NCBI GenBank assembly: GCA_000149265.1 | Contig: CH002628.1 | Coordinates: 43,484 to 107,483, forward strand | From: Ciona savignyi | Lineage: Eukaryota; Chordata; Ascidiacea; Phlebobranchia; Cionidae | Length of the DNA: 64,000 nucleotides | Direction of reading: 5' to 3' | Shown: in pieces, positions 48,246-60,559 of the stretch | Layout of the letters: each line of letters opens with the position of its first letter | Numbering within the stretch: the stretch's first letter is position 1 | The notes under the pieces: model-generated | Told to the model about the DNA's origin: nothing | The model's database searches: none | Seen by the model: the letters and a program-made list of their open reading frames with translations, nothing else | Program-made: the position numbers and the translations under genes

Positions 48246-49013
48246 ATGGACAAGATCTTGGAAATTGACCAGCACTCAAGGAGATCCGTCATCATCCAGC
48301 TCACAGGTGGTGTCGAAATTATCTCCGTTTCCACTTTCATGGAGCTCTTCCAATTTGGTTCTCCCCTGGAAAATATAAAAACATGGTTGAAGAAGTTATT
48401 ACGGACTCACATGAAGATGTTGCATTCCTACTTACCCTTAAAAGAACACCAAATCACAGATCTCATACAGTAAGAGTTATTGCAAAATTCCCAACCCCAC
48501 CAATGGAGACAGTCTCTCTTCACCCGGTTCCATGCTGTATTGATGAGGAAAAAGAATACTCTTGAGCAAAACAAATCGGGCAAAATTAACAATATGGAAT
48601 TTGGAGTACACCGAATTTTTGTAAATATTAAAAACGGTTGGCTGAGCATAAACTTTTCGAAACTAAATACAAACAACATACCAAAAGTGTTAAAGTTTGG
48701 CGGAAGATGAATTACCGTCACAAAACCAGGCGAATCTCATATGCCGTTGTGTAGGTTCTGCAAGGAGCGTGGGCACGTTCAAACAAGATGCCCAAAGGAA
48801 GGCTACTGCAACTTTTGCAAATCGAATGGGCACATCTTAGATTTTGCCGCTCCAAGCCCAACTTCTATCAACCACAACAGAACTCCCACTCCACAAAACG
48901 AAACTGCACCTAAATCATATAGAGAAGTAGTTGCCGGCAACATTCCAACAACCAACAGATTCACAGCTCTACAGAATTTGTCTAACTAATTCGGAAACAC
49001 TGTTATACAAACA
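48246..49013 (+). pseudogene. Tx1-like LINE ORF1, left part (split by a P element)
   Basis: Begins MDKILEIDQHSRRSVIIQLT, parallel to the ORF1 start at 3628. It continues through NIKNGWLSINFSKLNTNNIP and VLKFGGR to the two knuckles CRFCKERGHVQTRC and CNFCKSNGHILDFA, the second of which has lost its last Cys. Frameshifts occur near 48380 and 48480. The reading reaches GNTVIQTHST and is then cut by the P element at 49022; the rest lies at 53274-53400. Confidence 0.87.
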
Positions 49014-49716
49014 CACAGTACTAGTGTTCCTTAATAGAGAGAGTTGCGTCATTGAAAATTAGAAGAAGAACTGTTTGTGTCCAAATTGTCTACAAGCCCA
49101 GTGCGCAGTTTCAGACAAATGTGTATAAAATTAATGCGTACGGGAGTTTGTGAGGTTATTTACTAATATTTGGACTGTTGTTGTACTTTGCTTATTTAAT
49201 TGGAAATTGTTCTGTTGCAAATATATATTACCTATACTGTGATTTTATTAGCACTAGGCTAGGCTTACAGTTGCAGGACTTGAACCAAAGAGTTTTCTCA
49301 GTAACTGTGGTGAACTCATAAGATTATTTGAGTTTTGCAAGTCTCCTGTCAGATGGTAGGGAGATAGGCCTAACATATTTATCTTGGACCTAATTGTTTT
49401 TGTTACTTTCTTTGCTGCTGCTACAGGATTTAGGGTTGTGTAATATGGCCTAGAGAAGTCGCATTTTCTTGCTGGCTATATGGAATATCTTAGGAAACTT
49501 GCAAGAAAACTTCAAAAATCAAGACAAGCATATGCTTTTAACTTTTTAGATAATCTCTCCAAAAGGGATGAAATTATGCAGTTCAAACCCCTTGGGATGA
49601 TAAAGTCGACAAACAATAATGATATTCCAACAGAATTTCAGTAGTAGACAATGAAAAGTGGTGTCTCGAACATATCATGCAACTGATTTTACCTAACAGT
49701 TATTAAATAAAAAAAT

Positions 49717-49816
49717 NNNNNNNNNNNNNNNNNNNNNNNNNNNNNNNNNNNNNNNNNNNNNNNNNNNNNNNNNNNNNNNNNNNNNNNNNNNNNNNNNNNN
49801 NNNNNNNNNNNNNNNN
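49717..49816. other. Assembly gap (100 N)
   Basis: Exactly 100 N inside the P element, upstream of the THAP exon. Confidence 0.99.
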
Positions 49817-49911
49817 CCTGTTCTGTTTATTCTTATAATTTATTTGCTATATACAAGTCTGACGGAGGTAAAACGGTTAAATTGAAAACAGATTTTACAT
49901 CATAGCAATAA

Positions 49912-52599
49912 AATGACAGACAGGGTGTAGTGCTTGGGGCTGCACAAACCGCACTGAAAATAAGAAAAAAATGTTTAGATTCCCAAAAGAAAAAGGAAAG
50001 CGAGCTTTGTGGAAAGCAAAATTAAACAGAAAAAATTGGTAAGTTACAGACAATTCTCGTTTATGTGAAGTTAGTATTATAGCTCAAGTATTCAAACTGT
50101 AAGCATTTTGAATCATAGGAAAGAAATTGTACACCGAATACCATGCTAAGAACTCACTAGGTTGTTGGTAAAACAGGACATATCAATGACATTTAGACTT
50201 TTTAGTGTAGGCCTAAACATTGCTAAAAAATTAAAATGCAACAAAGTAAATACACATTTTCTTACAGGACCATTTTCACTGCAGTCAGTTCGTTATGGGG
50301 AAAAAAAAATTAAAACAGACAGCAGTTCCAACACTGTAGAGTCCTCTCGGAAATCACCTAAAAAATAATAAATTTACTTGCTGCACAGCAGAAAAGAGAA
50401 CAACTGCTTGTTCAAGAGCATTCGTACTGCCAACTTTCATCATCTGCAGTTATAGAGACGAGTGAAGCCGAAGAAGAAATTATTGAAAGTTGGGATCCCA
50501 TTTGTTACAGTTATTTATTCCAATAAAACTTTTAATAATTTCATCATTTAAATAATTTGTTGTTACATAAAAGTTTGCTAAGTTACTTTTAAAGTTAATT
50601 TTATACCGGCTGGCGTACATTTCTTCCTTTGTTCACCAGTTCCTTTTTTAGAGTTAAGAAAAGTCAGACGCCAAAAAAAATTGTTAGCAATGAGAAAAAA
50701 AGCACAGGAAGAAGCTTATTCATCTATTTTTTATCCTGACCAGATAAAAGCCTTAGAAAGAAGAAAGGCAACCAATGGAATGTTGTGGTCTGCTGAAACT
50801 GTTCAGAAAGCTTTAAAATTAAGGTTTGCATGTGGAGCAACAGGCTACAATTTACTAATCAAAACTCACCACCCATTGCCCTCAATTACAACGCAGAATG
50901 CAGACAATCAGCTTCAAACCAGGTATTCTAAACCAGGTATTAAAACTTCTTCAAATGAAAGTGGAAAACATGAAAGCAGAAGAGCGCATTTGCTGCCTTA
51001 CCTTAGACGAAATGTCCATTACTCCAAGTGTTGAGTAGAGTTGCTCGGAGCAGTAACATTGCCAGGTCACACCGGTACAGCAAACCATGCCCTTGTATTC
51101 ATGCTGGGTGGAATTACAACACGCTGGAAACAAACGGTTGCATATTGTTATACATCAAATTCTACGGATGGGAGCAAATTTAAACCTATAATAATAATGG
51201 ACTTACTGCAAAAATCATGGGAAATTGGTTTGCAGGTAATCGCAGTTACAAGTGACATGGCAGTGCAAACAGAGCAATGTGGAGTAGTTTTGGAATTATT
51301 TGTAACAACTATGCACAGATTGTCAACAAGATTGTTGTTAATCCAAGTGAAAAAACAGTGGATTTACATTTCCTGGCTAATGTTCCCCATCTGTTGAAAA
51401 ATTTGAAAGCCGCTCCTCTCATCAATAACAAAACGTTTACAATATCAGATATTGTAAAATTCTACACTCTTCCTTCAAATAATGTAAACCTAATACCGTA
51501 AAGGATTTATGCCATTTCCAAGACACTAAACAGCTGAAACTTGCACCCAAGCTCAAGGCAGAGCTGTTTCTAGTGCCCTCCATTTGTTCGACACAGCTGT
51601 TAGTGCAGGCATAAGGTATCTTGTGCAGGAAGAAGGTTACTCTGACACCCATCTCACTACAGCATGGTTCCTGCAAACCTCGGTGGTTTAGTTTGATGTC
51701 AAGTCGCCACCCAGTCATGGCCTTAAGTAAAATGCAACCAGACAAGTACAAAGAAGGAATTCAATTTCTTCGCTTATTTATTGATATTTTTAAATCAATT
51801 AAAATTGGTAAAAAGGGGATTTGGAAACCTGTTCAAACAGGAATCATATTATCAACAACCTCCATTTTGGATATTCAGTCTGAGCTACTTGATCGTGGGC
51901 ATCTTTACCTACTCACCTCTAGGCTTACACAGGATTGATTGCCTTGAAAATCTATTCAGTTCTGTTCGCTTGAAAAATCCCACCCCATCTCCTCTTGAAT
52001 TTAAATGTGCATTAAAAATGATAAATAAGCGTTGCCCAATTTCTGCATCATTCTTCCGGGGGAAACTATCAAAAAGATAACGCTCAATACTTGGCAGAAT
52101 TTTTACAACAGCCAGCACAACTGGCAGCAGCATCTGATAATATACCGTTACCTGAAGTTGACATGCAACTATCTTTGGAACCATGCAACTTAGTTTGTAC
52201 TATTTGGCTGGGTACTGTGTTTCTAGAGTAAAAAAACATCAAATAACATGCGACAAATGTATGGAGGAAGTTCTTACCTCTCAACTATCGAGTGTGCAAC
52301 TGTTGCATGATGATTCTATACAGCTCACAAAATTAAAAGATTACACTGGAAACTCTCTCGTTGAAGTCTCGGACAAAGTTTTCAGCATGATTAAAATATC
52401 AGAATCAACCATGAGACTAATTGGGGAAGCTAAATTAAAAGCAATGAAAAATGTTAGAAAAGTTATTTTAAAACAAGTGTCGGCAGCCACCGAATCTTTT
52501 CACAGTGTTAAGATAAAAATCTTAAAGGGATTCATTCGTCCATGTTCGCTTACAAATTATTTGCACACAAATGAGAAAAAAACAAAAAAAAGAATTTAA
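49912..52599 (+). pseudogene. P-element transposase (THAP domain plus RNase-H-like DDE core)
   Basis: Exon 1 (49912-50038, donor GTAAGT) encodes the start of a zinc-binding THAP domain, CSAWGCTNRT and FRFPKEKGKRALWKAK, one base out of frame with the ATG. Exon 2 (about 50268-50346) gives DHFHCSQF and LKQTAVPTL, the AVPT motif that closes a THAP domain. The main part from about 50613 shows YPDQIKALE, LKLRFACGATGYNLL, LTLDEMSITP (first Asp), GHTGTANHALVFMLGGITTR then WKQTVAY, AVTSDM (second Asp), HLLKNLK, LKLAPKLKAELF, GIWKPVQTGIIL, LLTSRLTQD and LENLFSSVRLKNPTPSPLEF (candidate Glu). The C-terminus has CDKCMEEVL. At least five frameshifts and a stop after TPSVE make it non-functional. It resembles THAP9 and Drosophila P transposase in domain order. 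Confidence 0.92.
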
Positions 52600-53273
52600 A
52601 GCTAGCCGAGGAGAGGAGAATTGGGCAGCAAAACCATGGCTAAGAAAAAGCTCGTGCAGTCATTGCAGTAGGGCGACTTATTAAATTACATAATATTGTG
52701 ATTTGTGAAATGGATGTCTCTAGTTGGCCTATTTGGTTTGTTTTTTTCCATGCTTCTAGTGTTTGATAATCAATCAATGGCTCCTGACTGATATAGTCTG
52801 TAAATAAATTTCAATTTTAACAGTAATTTCTGGAGTATTCAATTCAATTTACAGTAAGGGCGGTATAGTACGCTATACTTACAGGCTACCGGTATATAGC
52901 TTAAATAAAATAGTTAAGGAAAGGAAGGTTTAGGTTCAAAGTTTGCTAATTGCCTGGCGCCACTAAATCTGCTATTGACATAAACAAAAGTCAATTTGCC
53001 GCATTGGTACAATATGTCAAAGTGAAGTAAAATAGCCCTAAATCCCTTAAATGTAACAAAACTGAACTAATTATAGTAGTCTACTAGGTAAATAAACTTC
53101 CTTTCACAAAAGTATCTAGATAAACTAAGCTTTGGTGTTGAAATTGTTGCATTAATTCAATGATTTCGCCTATGCTTGACACAATAATTTGGAACACATT
53201 TTTGCTTCCATGCGGTTTTGGCGGGAAAACCCGAATGTCGGAACTCTGTTCATTAAGGGACACTACACAGTAC

Positions 53274-53400
53274 CAACCATTGTCCCACACTCAATACATC
53301 AACCTCTAAACAACAACGAATCACAAAAAAGAACAAAACCAACTATCACAAAACAACATGAGAAAATCATGCACAATCTGGACAAATAACCACTCCAAAT
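53274..53400 (+). pseudogene. Tx1-like LINE ORF1, right part (after the P element)
   Basis: Directly after the P-element TSD the reading resumes as IVPHSIHQPLNNNESQKRTK then PTITKQHEK, parallel to FPTLNHISNTQPNLKSNQTP in the copy at 1-3730. The homology fades by about 53400-53450. Confidence 0.7.
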
Positions 53401-53624
53401 CAAATCTGGACAAATAACCACATTCTACTCCATTCTACTAACATGAGTTCCGTGAAGCAAGAAGTACTTTAAACTTTACATACGATAGTACAATTTAAAA
53501 ACCTTGCTTGTTTGCTACAGGTAGGGGTACATAACATGGGCTATGCCATATAACTTGCATCGGACCAGCTAGCCTACCTTTCATTAGATTATATAGTGCA
53601 ACTTGCTTCGAGAACGAGACTGTT

Positions 53625-53788
53625 ATATTTGGAGACTTTGAACTGGAGGTTAAAAATAGTGGATACTATAATTTGTAGGCGTTCTGTGGAAAGTGAACTT
53701 ATATAGCTCGCGAGAGACCTTAGGGCAGCCAGCCGGCTGGAGCAAGTTTAGCCAACCCGCCCGCTAAAACAAAACGCGCGAGCCCACA
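53625..53788 (-). repeat. LTR fragment, diverged member of the 61270 family
   Basis: On the minus strand it starts TGTGGGCTCGCGCG at 53788 and contains CCGGCTGGCTGCCCTAAGG, CTCTCGCGAGC and CCACAGAACGCC, with a TATATAA box between. Homology fades near 53625. Confidence 0.6.
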
Positions 53789-53799
53789 GATGAATCTGG

Positions 53800-56187
53800 G
53801 AACAAAAAATAAGGTGGCTGTATGTTTGGTTCCAGCTTGTGACTGAAAATTAGTTTCAACTCGGATAAACGAAGGCCGCCAACATTGCAGAAGATTTAAA
53901 TTATTGATATGTAATGGTGGTTGGTGTTAGAAGAGTGGTTTGTTCTCAGTCAGCATAAATGTAATTTTGTGTTGATATTATCAGTACATTCAGATGTAAT
54001 TGGAGATGCATGTTATGGGGACCATGTCCTGTGTTTGCCTGAAAAAAGTAATAGGTATGTATACGTGGCCAAATCTTTCAGGAGCACCTCCTAAAAAGAA
54101 CCTGTAATGTTTTTTCCATTCGATATAAAGCCGCCCACAATATGATGCTGGAATTTCGGCATTTCCAAATATATAACCTTTTTACAAGTTCAATGTGATG
54201 ATTTCTATTGAGATCGTCGAAGCGATCAATTCTTTTTAGGTCGCCATCTAATCAACAACAAGTTGGGTTTGAATCTAGTTGGAAAGCAATAATTCAGCTG
54301 GAGTTGGTTGTCTCTTAAAGCATATTTATTCGGTCAAAAATTACAGAATGAATCCAGCGGTGTCAAATTTTAAAGCATTTTCTGGCTATAATCAATCGTC
54401 TTTGGAACAAAAAAAGATCCTTCTATTTTTCTGATTGCCTTAATGGAATCCACGACATGATCAGAGATAACTTGATTATGTTCCGTGTTGGCCGACACTA
54501 ATTATACATATAGTTTGCCAAATTTTTGGAGTTGTGGGCGCACAACATCTAGCTTCACGAATTGTTGGTTTGTGAAATCCTTGCGTTAGTAATCACCTGG
54601 CATCAAATGGAAGGTCTGGAGAACTTTATGGACAAAAAAACTCTTTCTAAAATTTAAACAGTACAATGATATATATATAATCGTCAAATTTAATTAACAT
54701 GGGATCAAACATATTTATAATTGCAGGTTGTTTTTCTTTCTCAATCTGACAACACCAACCAATATTTATGAGAAAGCCGTAGAAATGTCAATAAACGTGT
54801 TGTGCTTTCTGTAAAAGGACAATTTCTGTTATGCAGCCACTCTCAAGCCACTTCGACAATTTAGCCACTTGGATAATTTACTATCGATTTTGGCAACTAT
54901 GAAGAAACTCGAAGGGCGAGTAAGTATAAGTGTAAGGATCTCATGATCAACCGCATTGACTATGTTACAATTAAGAATAAAATTGGAAATTTTATCGTCA
55001 TGAACACAAGTTTATCAATAGACTTTATCTAACCATACCAGTAAAAGATCCACTTCCTTAATCGGCTACAAAAACACCGCAACCTGAACCCGCGCCGCAA
55101 AAAAGTGCAGCAGCAGAGATGTTGACGGAGCACAAATAGTCAATCCCCCCTCTGCCAACACTACACGTTCCACCAAATAAAGGGTAGTTAGTATACTCGT
55201 TGAACAATTTAACTTTATGGCCGGTTTACAAGGAGGTCCTTTCCCCCATCAGAGTTCGAATGCAACGGCTCAGACTTATGTTCTTTTTGTCTTCATTTTA
55301 ATAGTTTATTTTTCGCGGTTGTGGGTGGTTCCAGCCAGTATTTGTTTAAAATATATATATATAAATCATAAAATGTCGTGTCAGAAAAAATAGAAGAAAT
55401 GTGGAAATGGGATGTTGACCGATTCACTGACCCTGCGGCAGCTCCGAGTCGTCGAGAAAGCCAGAGAGAGACAGACCTGTACCTCTTTATATTTCGAAGC
55501 GTTTGGTCCAACAATGGGGTCATCATCATATCACAGTACACCAAAAACACATGGCGGGTTCGTTCTTACCAGATTAAGCGACATTTCTTCTATTATTAAT
55601 AAATATTCTAATAACTTGTCAATTTCAGTGCCATTTTATTCCACTATGCCTAGGTTAAAATCCTAACTGCTTTAATATGCAGCAAAATAAAAAAGTAAGT
55701 CCTGTCTAAACTGCAGCAAGGCAATCTTGTGTTCAACTGTAACTCAAATTTTCATTGCAAATGCTTACTTACCAAAGCAACAGTTAAATATTAAAAAGAA
55801 TGTTACACCTTTATATCAAAAATGGTTTTGTGGAATCTGCCAAGAAGATGGATCCACCATGCCTTTCATTCTCGAATATTCCCGATCCTGAACTTTCTTG
55901 TTTACTTTTCATCCCCACCTTTCAAACCAGTAAAATTAAAGAAATTTTCTGACAATTTAAATGAAAATATGGTAGGTGAAAAGGATAAGTTGACTTTTAT
56001 TAAGTGTCCAGAAATATGTCAATACCAACCAATGTAAATCCTTTTTATTTAAAAAGCACCACGGCTTTTCAGTTTTAAGTCTCAATATTAAATCACTGGC
56101 CAACCTAAACAACTTTACCAAACTAGGAAGCACTAGTTATCGTCATTAAAAAAAAACTGGATAGTTGAAAATCTTTAAGTAACGAAC
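53800..56187. other. No recognisable gene
   Basis: Scattered short open frames occur (for example 55378-55599 and 55822-56037) but none has a recognised motif, and no repeat boundary could be fixed. Confidence 0.4.
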
Positions 56188-56190
56188 TAA

Positions 56191-58410
56191 GGCCGGGTTC
56201 ACACCAAAACGACAAAAACGTTTTTGTCGTGTCGGACCGACGTTTTTAAAATAGAACGCATTGTCTGTTATGCGCCGATTCACACCAGTCCGATTTTGAC
56301 GCAAACGACACGTTTTCTGTCGTACGACAAAAAAACATGTTTTTCAGGAATAGAGCATGCGCTATTTTCTTACGACATGTTTTTTTGTCGGACGAGTTTA
56401 ATATCGTGAAAAATCAGCATATACAATTGTTTTATTGCTAATATGCAGTACATATAGTATTACTATGGATATAAATGTGTTGTAAAGTAAATACACTAGT
56501 TTTAATAATATTAGATAGTTTAGGTTGAAGTGAATATGGACTAAAGTAAACAGCAATTAGGCCAAGACAGATATATTAAGTTTAAAATTAGAATCTTAGT
56601 ATGTTGTGATTAAATAGCCTAACAAATAATGCATAACACTAGTTCAACATCTTAGGTAAGCCGGTTTTGTAGCCTATACTGAACAAAACCAGTACCAGTA
56701 CTTAAACTTACATCAATTTCCCCGATAGGTACTGGTTAAATATATATTTAGCCTGTAGAATTATGAAGGATCCAAGCAAACTTCAACAACTAATTCAAGA
56801 ATTGAATGTTTAAGTCGGCAAAATACAAGCCTAATATCTCCAGTTCTGCATACCGGTATATGAATTAAGTTGTACAAGAGTTAACTTGGAATATTATTTG
56901 TCAAGTTTTGAACGAGACTGGTAAGTGTGTAAAGTGTTGCATTTATAAATAGATTATGTTCTATATATGATTCTACTTTTTGTAAGTATCTAGCCAGTTA
57001 TAAAACCATTACAGCGGTACAGATCCGGTTGCCAAACTACCCAATACCGGTACAAGTTGAATGTTAATTCTAATATTCAGCAAAACTTTTGTTAACAACC
57101 ACTTTTGTACATAAGAATGTTTTATTGCATTGAATGGTAAAATGAAGTTTTGCATCTAGGCAATTATTAGATTACAACAGGCCGTGAGTACTGTAGCATT
57201 AATAATTGCCTTACCATAGTGAAACAAATATAATCAATCCTATAATCCTGTACACTTATTTTTTGGTCTTGTGGATTATGTATATTAATGTTGAATAACA
57301 CCGGTATACATTTGTGTTTACAGCATGTTTGGACCAGTTCCAGTAATTCAAGTTCATCATCTGACAACACTGATACAGATATGGAAGTAGAATATCAATT
57401 TTGCTTCTGAAAAATACTGCCGGTAACTGAAAAGTACATACCAGAGGCTACAGAACACTGAAGTGCCCCAAAATAACAAAGAAAAAAGAAACCAGCAAAT
57501 AATGCACACAAATAACCAAGACAATGCTCCACTCTTTAAAATGTCGTAGTAACTTTCAAATGGTTTGCAAGCATCCCGATAAACATTTTGTTTTCAAACT
57601 AGATTAGTATCACTATTTAACTCTTTTACATTCATGCATCCATTTTGTGCTGTGTAGTAAATTGTTGATGTTAATTGAGTTATTTTTATTTTATTTATCA
57701 TATTCATTGTTCTGTCTACAACACTCTCTCCATACTGCTTGTTTATATGGGTGATATAAACTGTGAGCAAAAACAAATGTTATTGTTTTATTTGTACAGA
57801 TGAAACCAATACATTTACCCTCCAATGTATTTATCCTAGTTATTGGTTTTTGGTTGTAAAAGTGCAAAATATTGCCACCACTTTAAATTACTATGCCACA
57901 CTTCTTGGCAGAAGAACAACCAAAATAACCTAAGACACCTCTAGTACAGTTTTGGCAGCCATGTAGTGTACAAATGTTAAGGTCAAGAGTGTTTGATGTT
58001 AAGAATTTAAGGTTGTAATACTGATTATATAGAAGTGTGTTTTTTTGTATAATTGGCTTCAGTCTATAAGTAATTCAGGCAAAAGTTAGGTTGTCACTTG
58101 TCACACTTCAAAAACGTGACTTTTGCAGGTTCCATTAGCATGTTTAGTTTGGCCTATATAGGATTTATCCAAGATAATTGGTGTCCTATGACGATAGTAC
58201 ACTGAATACCAATTAAAAATTATGATGTTTTTACCTTTATTTTCATATAAAATTCTAGTTAAAGGTGTTTATCCATACTTACGCAAACCGTCGGACCGAA
58301 ACACGTTTTGTTGGTGTGAATCGACCAAAACAAAAAACGAAAAACACGCTTACGACAAAAACGTTTTTGTTGGACGTACGACAAAATGTCGTTTTGGTGT
58401 GAATCCAGCC
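56191..58410. mobile_element. Non-autonomous Harbinger-like element with TAA target duplication
   Basis: The left end GGCCGGGTTCACACCAAAAC is mirrored by the right end GTTTTGGTGTGAATCCAGCC, and TAA stands on both sides (56188-56190 and 58411-58413). The ends are rich in ACGACAAAAACGTTTTTGTC-type palindromes, giving long imperfect inverted repeats over about 150-200 bp at each side. A 3-bp TWA duplication fits PIF/Harbinger. The 1.8 kb between is AT-rich and I find no transposase in it. It is unrelated in end sequence to the element at 7528. Confidence 0.82.
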
Positions 58411-58421
58411 TAAGTTTTGAA

Positions 58422-58680
58422 CCCGGGCTCGTGATTAATACCGTTTTTTATATGAATCTGTATATGTATCGGTCGCGCTAACCATTTTGCCACACGACGG
58501 TACTATTTGTAAGTAAGTTGGTTATTTTTATTTTTTTTTACCGAGCCAAGTTTCGAACCGATGATGGGCTCGTCACTAGGACCGTTTTTTTGTATAGGAG
58601 TCGGTATATGTATCGGTCGCGTTAACCATTTGGCCACACGACCGTACTATTTGTAAGTAAGTTGGTTATTTATTTGCATA
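58422..58680 (-). repeat. Two tandem tRNA-like units
   Basis: On the minus strand each unit of about 130 bp has a box A (TGGCCAAATGGTTAACGCG; first copy TGGCAAAATGGTTAGCGCG), an enlarged middle (CCGATACATATAC to AAACGGT) and a box B (GGTTCGAAAC; first copy GGTTCAAAAC). The middle is too long for a plain tRNA and no clean acceptor stem can be drawn, so I call them tRNA-derived repeats rather than genes. An intron-bearing tRNA pseudogene is an alternative. Confidence 0.5.
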
Positions 58681-58894
58681 GGGAATGATGGATGCCCCCT
58701 TGCGGTAAGTAATAGTCGATCTAAAATCCAGGGGCGGAGGAGGGGGTTGGAATGTATACACATCTGTTTCCATTTGGACGTTCAAATTTAGGACTGTATT
58801 TCAATTATGGAGAAGAAAATATTTAAAGTTATCATCAGAAACACTTAAAAAAAATGACAACCGAAACTGTAACATAGGATTTCAATTAGGACCT

Positions 58895-59110
58895 CATTAA
58901 TATTAATAATAACAGTGTCACTGACTTAACTAATATCATGCAGGACTTCTGCTATCAATCATTAACAAACCAACCTGGTATAAAGACTCCGGTGCAACTG
59001 CAATTGATATTGAACATATTTGGACCAATATTGAACAAACCTTCATAAAGCTTGTATCTTACAGATAACTTATTTCTGACCATTTAACAGAGTTACATTA
59101 GAACTAAGGC
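58895..59110 (+). pseudogene. CR1/L2-like LINE endonuclease fragment
   Basis: Reads LLSIINKPTWYKDSGATAID then IWTNIEQ and ISDHLT, matching the conserved PTR..SATxIDHIxTN...SDH segment of CR1/L2-type endonucleases. Stops follow. It is only about 200 bp and old. It may belong to the same family as 13322. Confidence 0.6.
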
Positions 59111-59559
59111 ATAATTCAGAGAAAACAATAGCAAATCAAGTAAATCTTAATCTAGCTAAAGATCCTTCAGTGATGCAAATATAGTCTCATTTATCAACAA
59201 CCTACAACATCTGAACATGGACAAATATATAATGTGAATCAGATCCCAACCTAATAAAGCAACAATCTCTTAAAGTGAAGGAAGTAAAGGTGTTGCTGCG
59301 GGAATTAGGTTGTCCCGCAAGTTCTTTTCTAATTATTAGTGTTGACCGAAATCCTCTTTTTTTTTGTATTTTCATGAATTTATGTCATTGCCACATATTT
59401 AGTTAGAGGCATACCCGAAAAGAACATTTTTAGTTACTTTTTTATTCCTTATTCGATCTTTAAACTGTATATTCAAGTAAGGAGCGTTGTGTTTTAAACG
59501 AGGGCACGCCAAATTTCAGGTATGAATATGTAGCATGTCGTATAGTATATATTTGTTTT
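59111..59559. other. No recognisable gene
   Basis: AT-rich sequence between the LINE fragment and the inverted LTR; nothing identified. Confidence 0.4.
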
Positions 59560-60022
59560 AATTTATGTCTAAAATATTTTGTGTTTTAACGTCGTTTTTT
59601 TGCGTTTTAAGTTTACCGACTCTAAAAACGTGTTATTATTACTCGCTACGTAATTATCACCTTGTACGGTCCTTCTTTGTATTTCATCTGTTTTTTTTAA
59701 ATCATTAACATAGTTTTTCCACCTAATTCCCCACAGTTAGTCTAACGTGCAGATGTGAAACGTCTCGCACGTAAACTTCTCGCACCTCGTAAATTTCCTA
59801 TATATTCTGGAAATTTGAATAGAACCTACAATAACGTACTTGAGATCACTTGCGTTATGCTGTATAACGTACTAAGTAACTCGCTTCGCGAATAAACCGT
59901 ATATTGAATGAAACGCAGAATACAACTTAAGTGAATCAAGAGTTATATAGACTTCGAGTTTGTAGAGATCTAGACTTTAAATATCGTGGCTGCCATAATA
60001 TTTGGTAGGCGTTCTGTGGAGT
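59560..60022 (-). repeat. LTR copy, inverted relative to 61270, 5' end missing
   Basis: Read on the minus strand it matches the 61270 LTR from CCACAGAACGCC through AACTCTTGAT, TTGTATTCTGC, ACTTAGTACGT, CTCAAGTACGTTATTGTAGG, AGACGTTTCACATCTGCACG and AACTGTGGGGAATTAGGTG. The first 120 bp or so of the LTR are missing. It lies just downstream, in minus-strand sense, of the BEL remnants, so it could be that element's 3' LTR. Confidence 0.8.
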
Positions 60023-60559
60023 AGGCACCAACTAAACTTACTGTATACAAAAATGTTCAACCAGCGATTTACCACAAGTATATAATCGAGATATTAAATT
60101 AATTTTTAAGAATTTGTTCTTTATTTTCTTGTAGTTACCGCTTCAAGAGAAAAATCCAGAATCATTATTCGTTTGTTTAAAAATATGCGTAAACTACACA
60201 TTAATTTGAATTTATATAAATATTTAAGAACAGGAGGCAACGAAACGACCGCACGGTCAACAAGTTAGTTTCATGTATTGCAGTGATTAAAACACACACA
60301 CACGTTTGTTAGTACAATACTCTATTATACACACACATGTAATTTTATAAAATATTATAATTGTGATTATTTTACAATATTATTATTTAGGCAATCTTAT
60401 TATTGCGATTACTTTTTTAATATTGGTATTACCGATACGTTGTTGACAACTGTAAGTATTATTACAATTACGACCTCTACTCAAAAGCAAGAGCTATTTT
60501 TTTATTGCTGCTGGGACAGTACTCTAATGATATCCCCCCCCCTTCAGTTTCTGGCCGGC
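60023..60559. other. AT-rich spacer with a short CA repeat
   Basis: Lies between the inverted LTR and the BEL protease remnant. Contains (CA)n at 60291-60303 and a C-run at 60534-60542. The missing BEL polymerase region may have been deleted here. Confidence 0.5.

Larger units (their letters stand above)
49022..53265 (+). mobile_element. Complete P element with TIRs and exact 8-bp TSD
   Basis: Terminal inverted repeats of about 32 bp (49022-49053 and 53234-53265) agree at 26 of 32 bases and begin TAGTGT(T/C)CCTTAAT. The target duplication CACAGTAC is exact at 49014-49021 and 53266-53273. P elements have 31-bp TIRs and 8-bp duplications, so the fit is good. Inside is a THAP-domain transposase pseudogene and a 100-N gap. 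The length is 4244 bp counting the gap. The element sits in LINE ORF1, whose reading continues on both sides. Confidence 0.95.
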
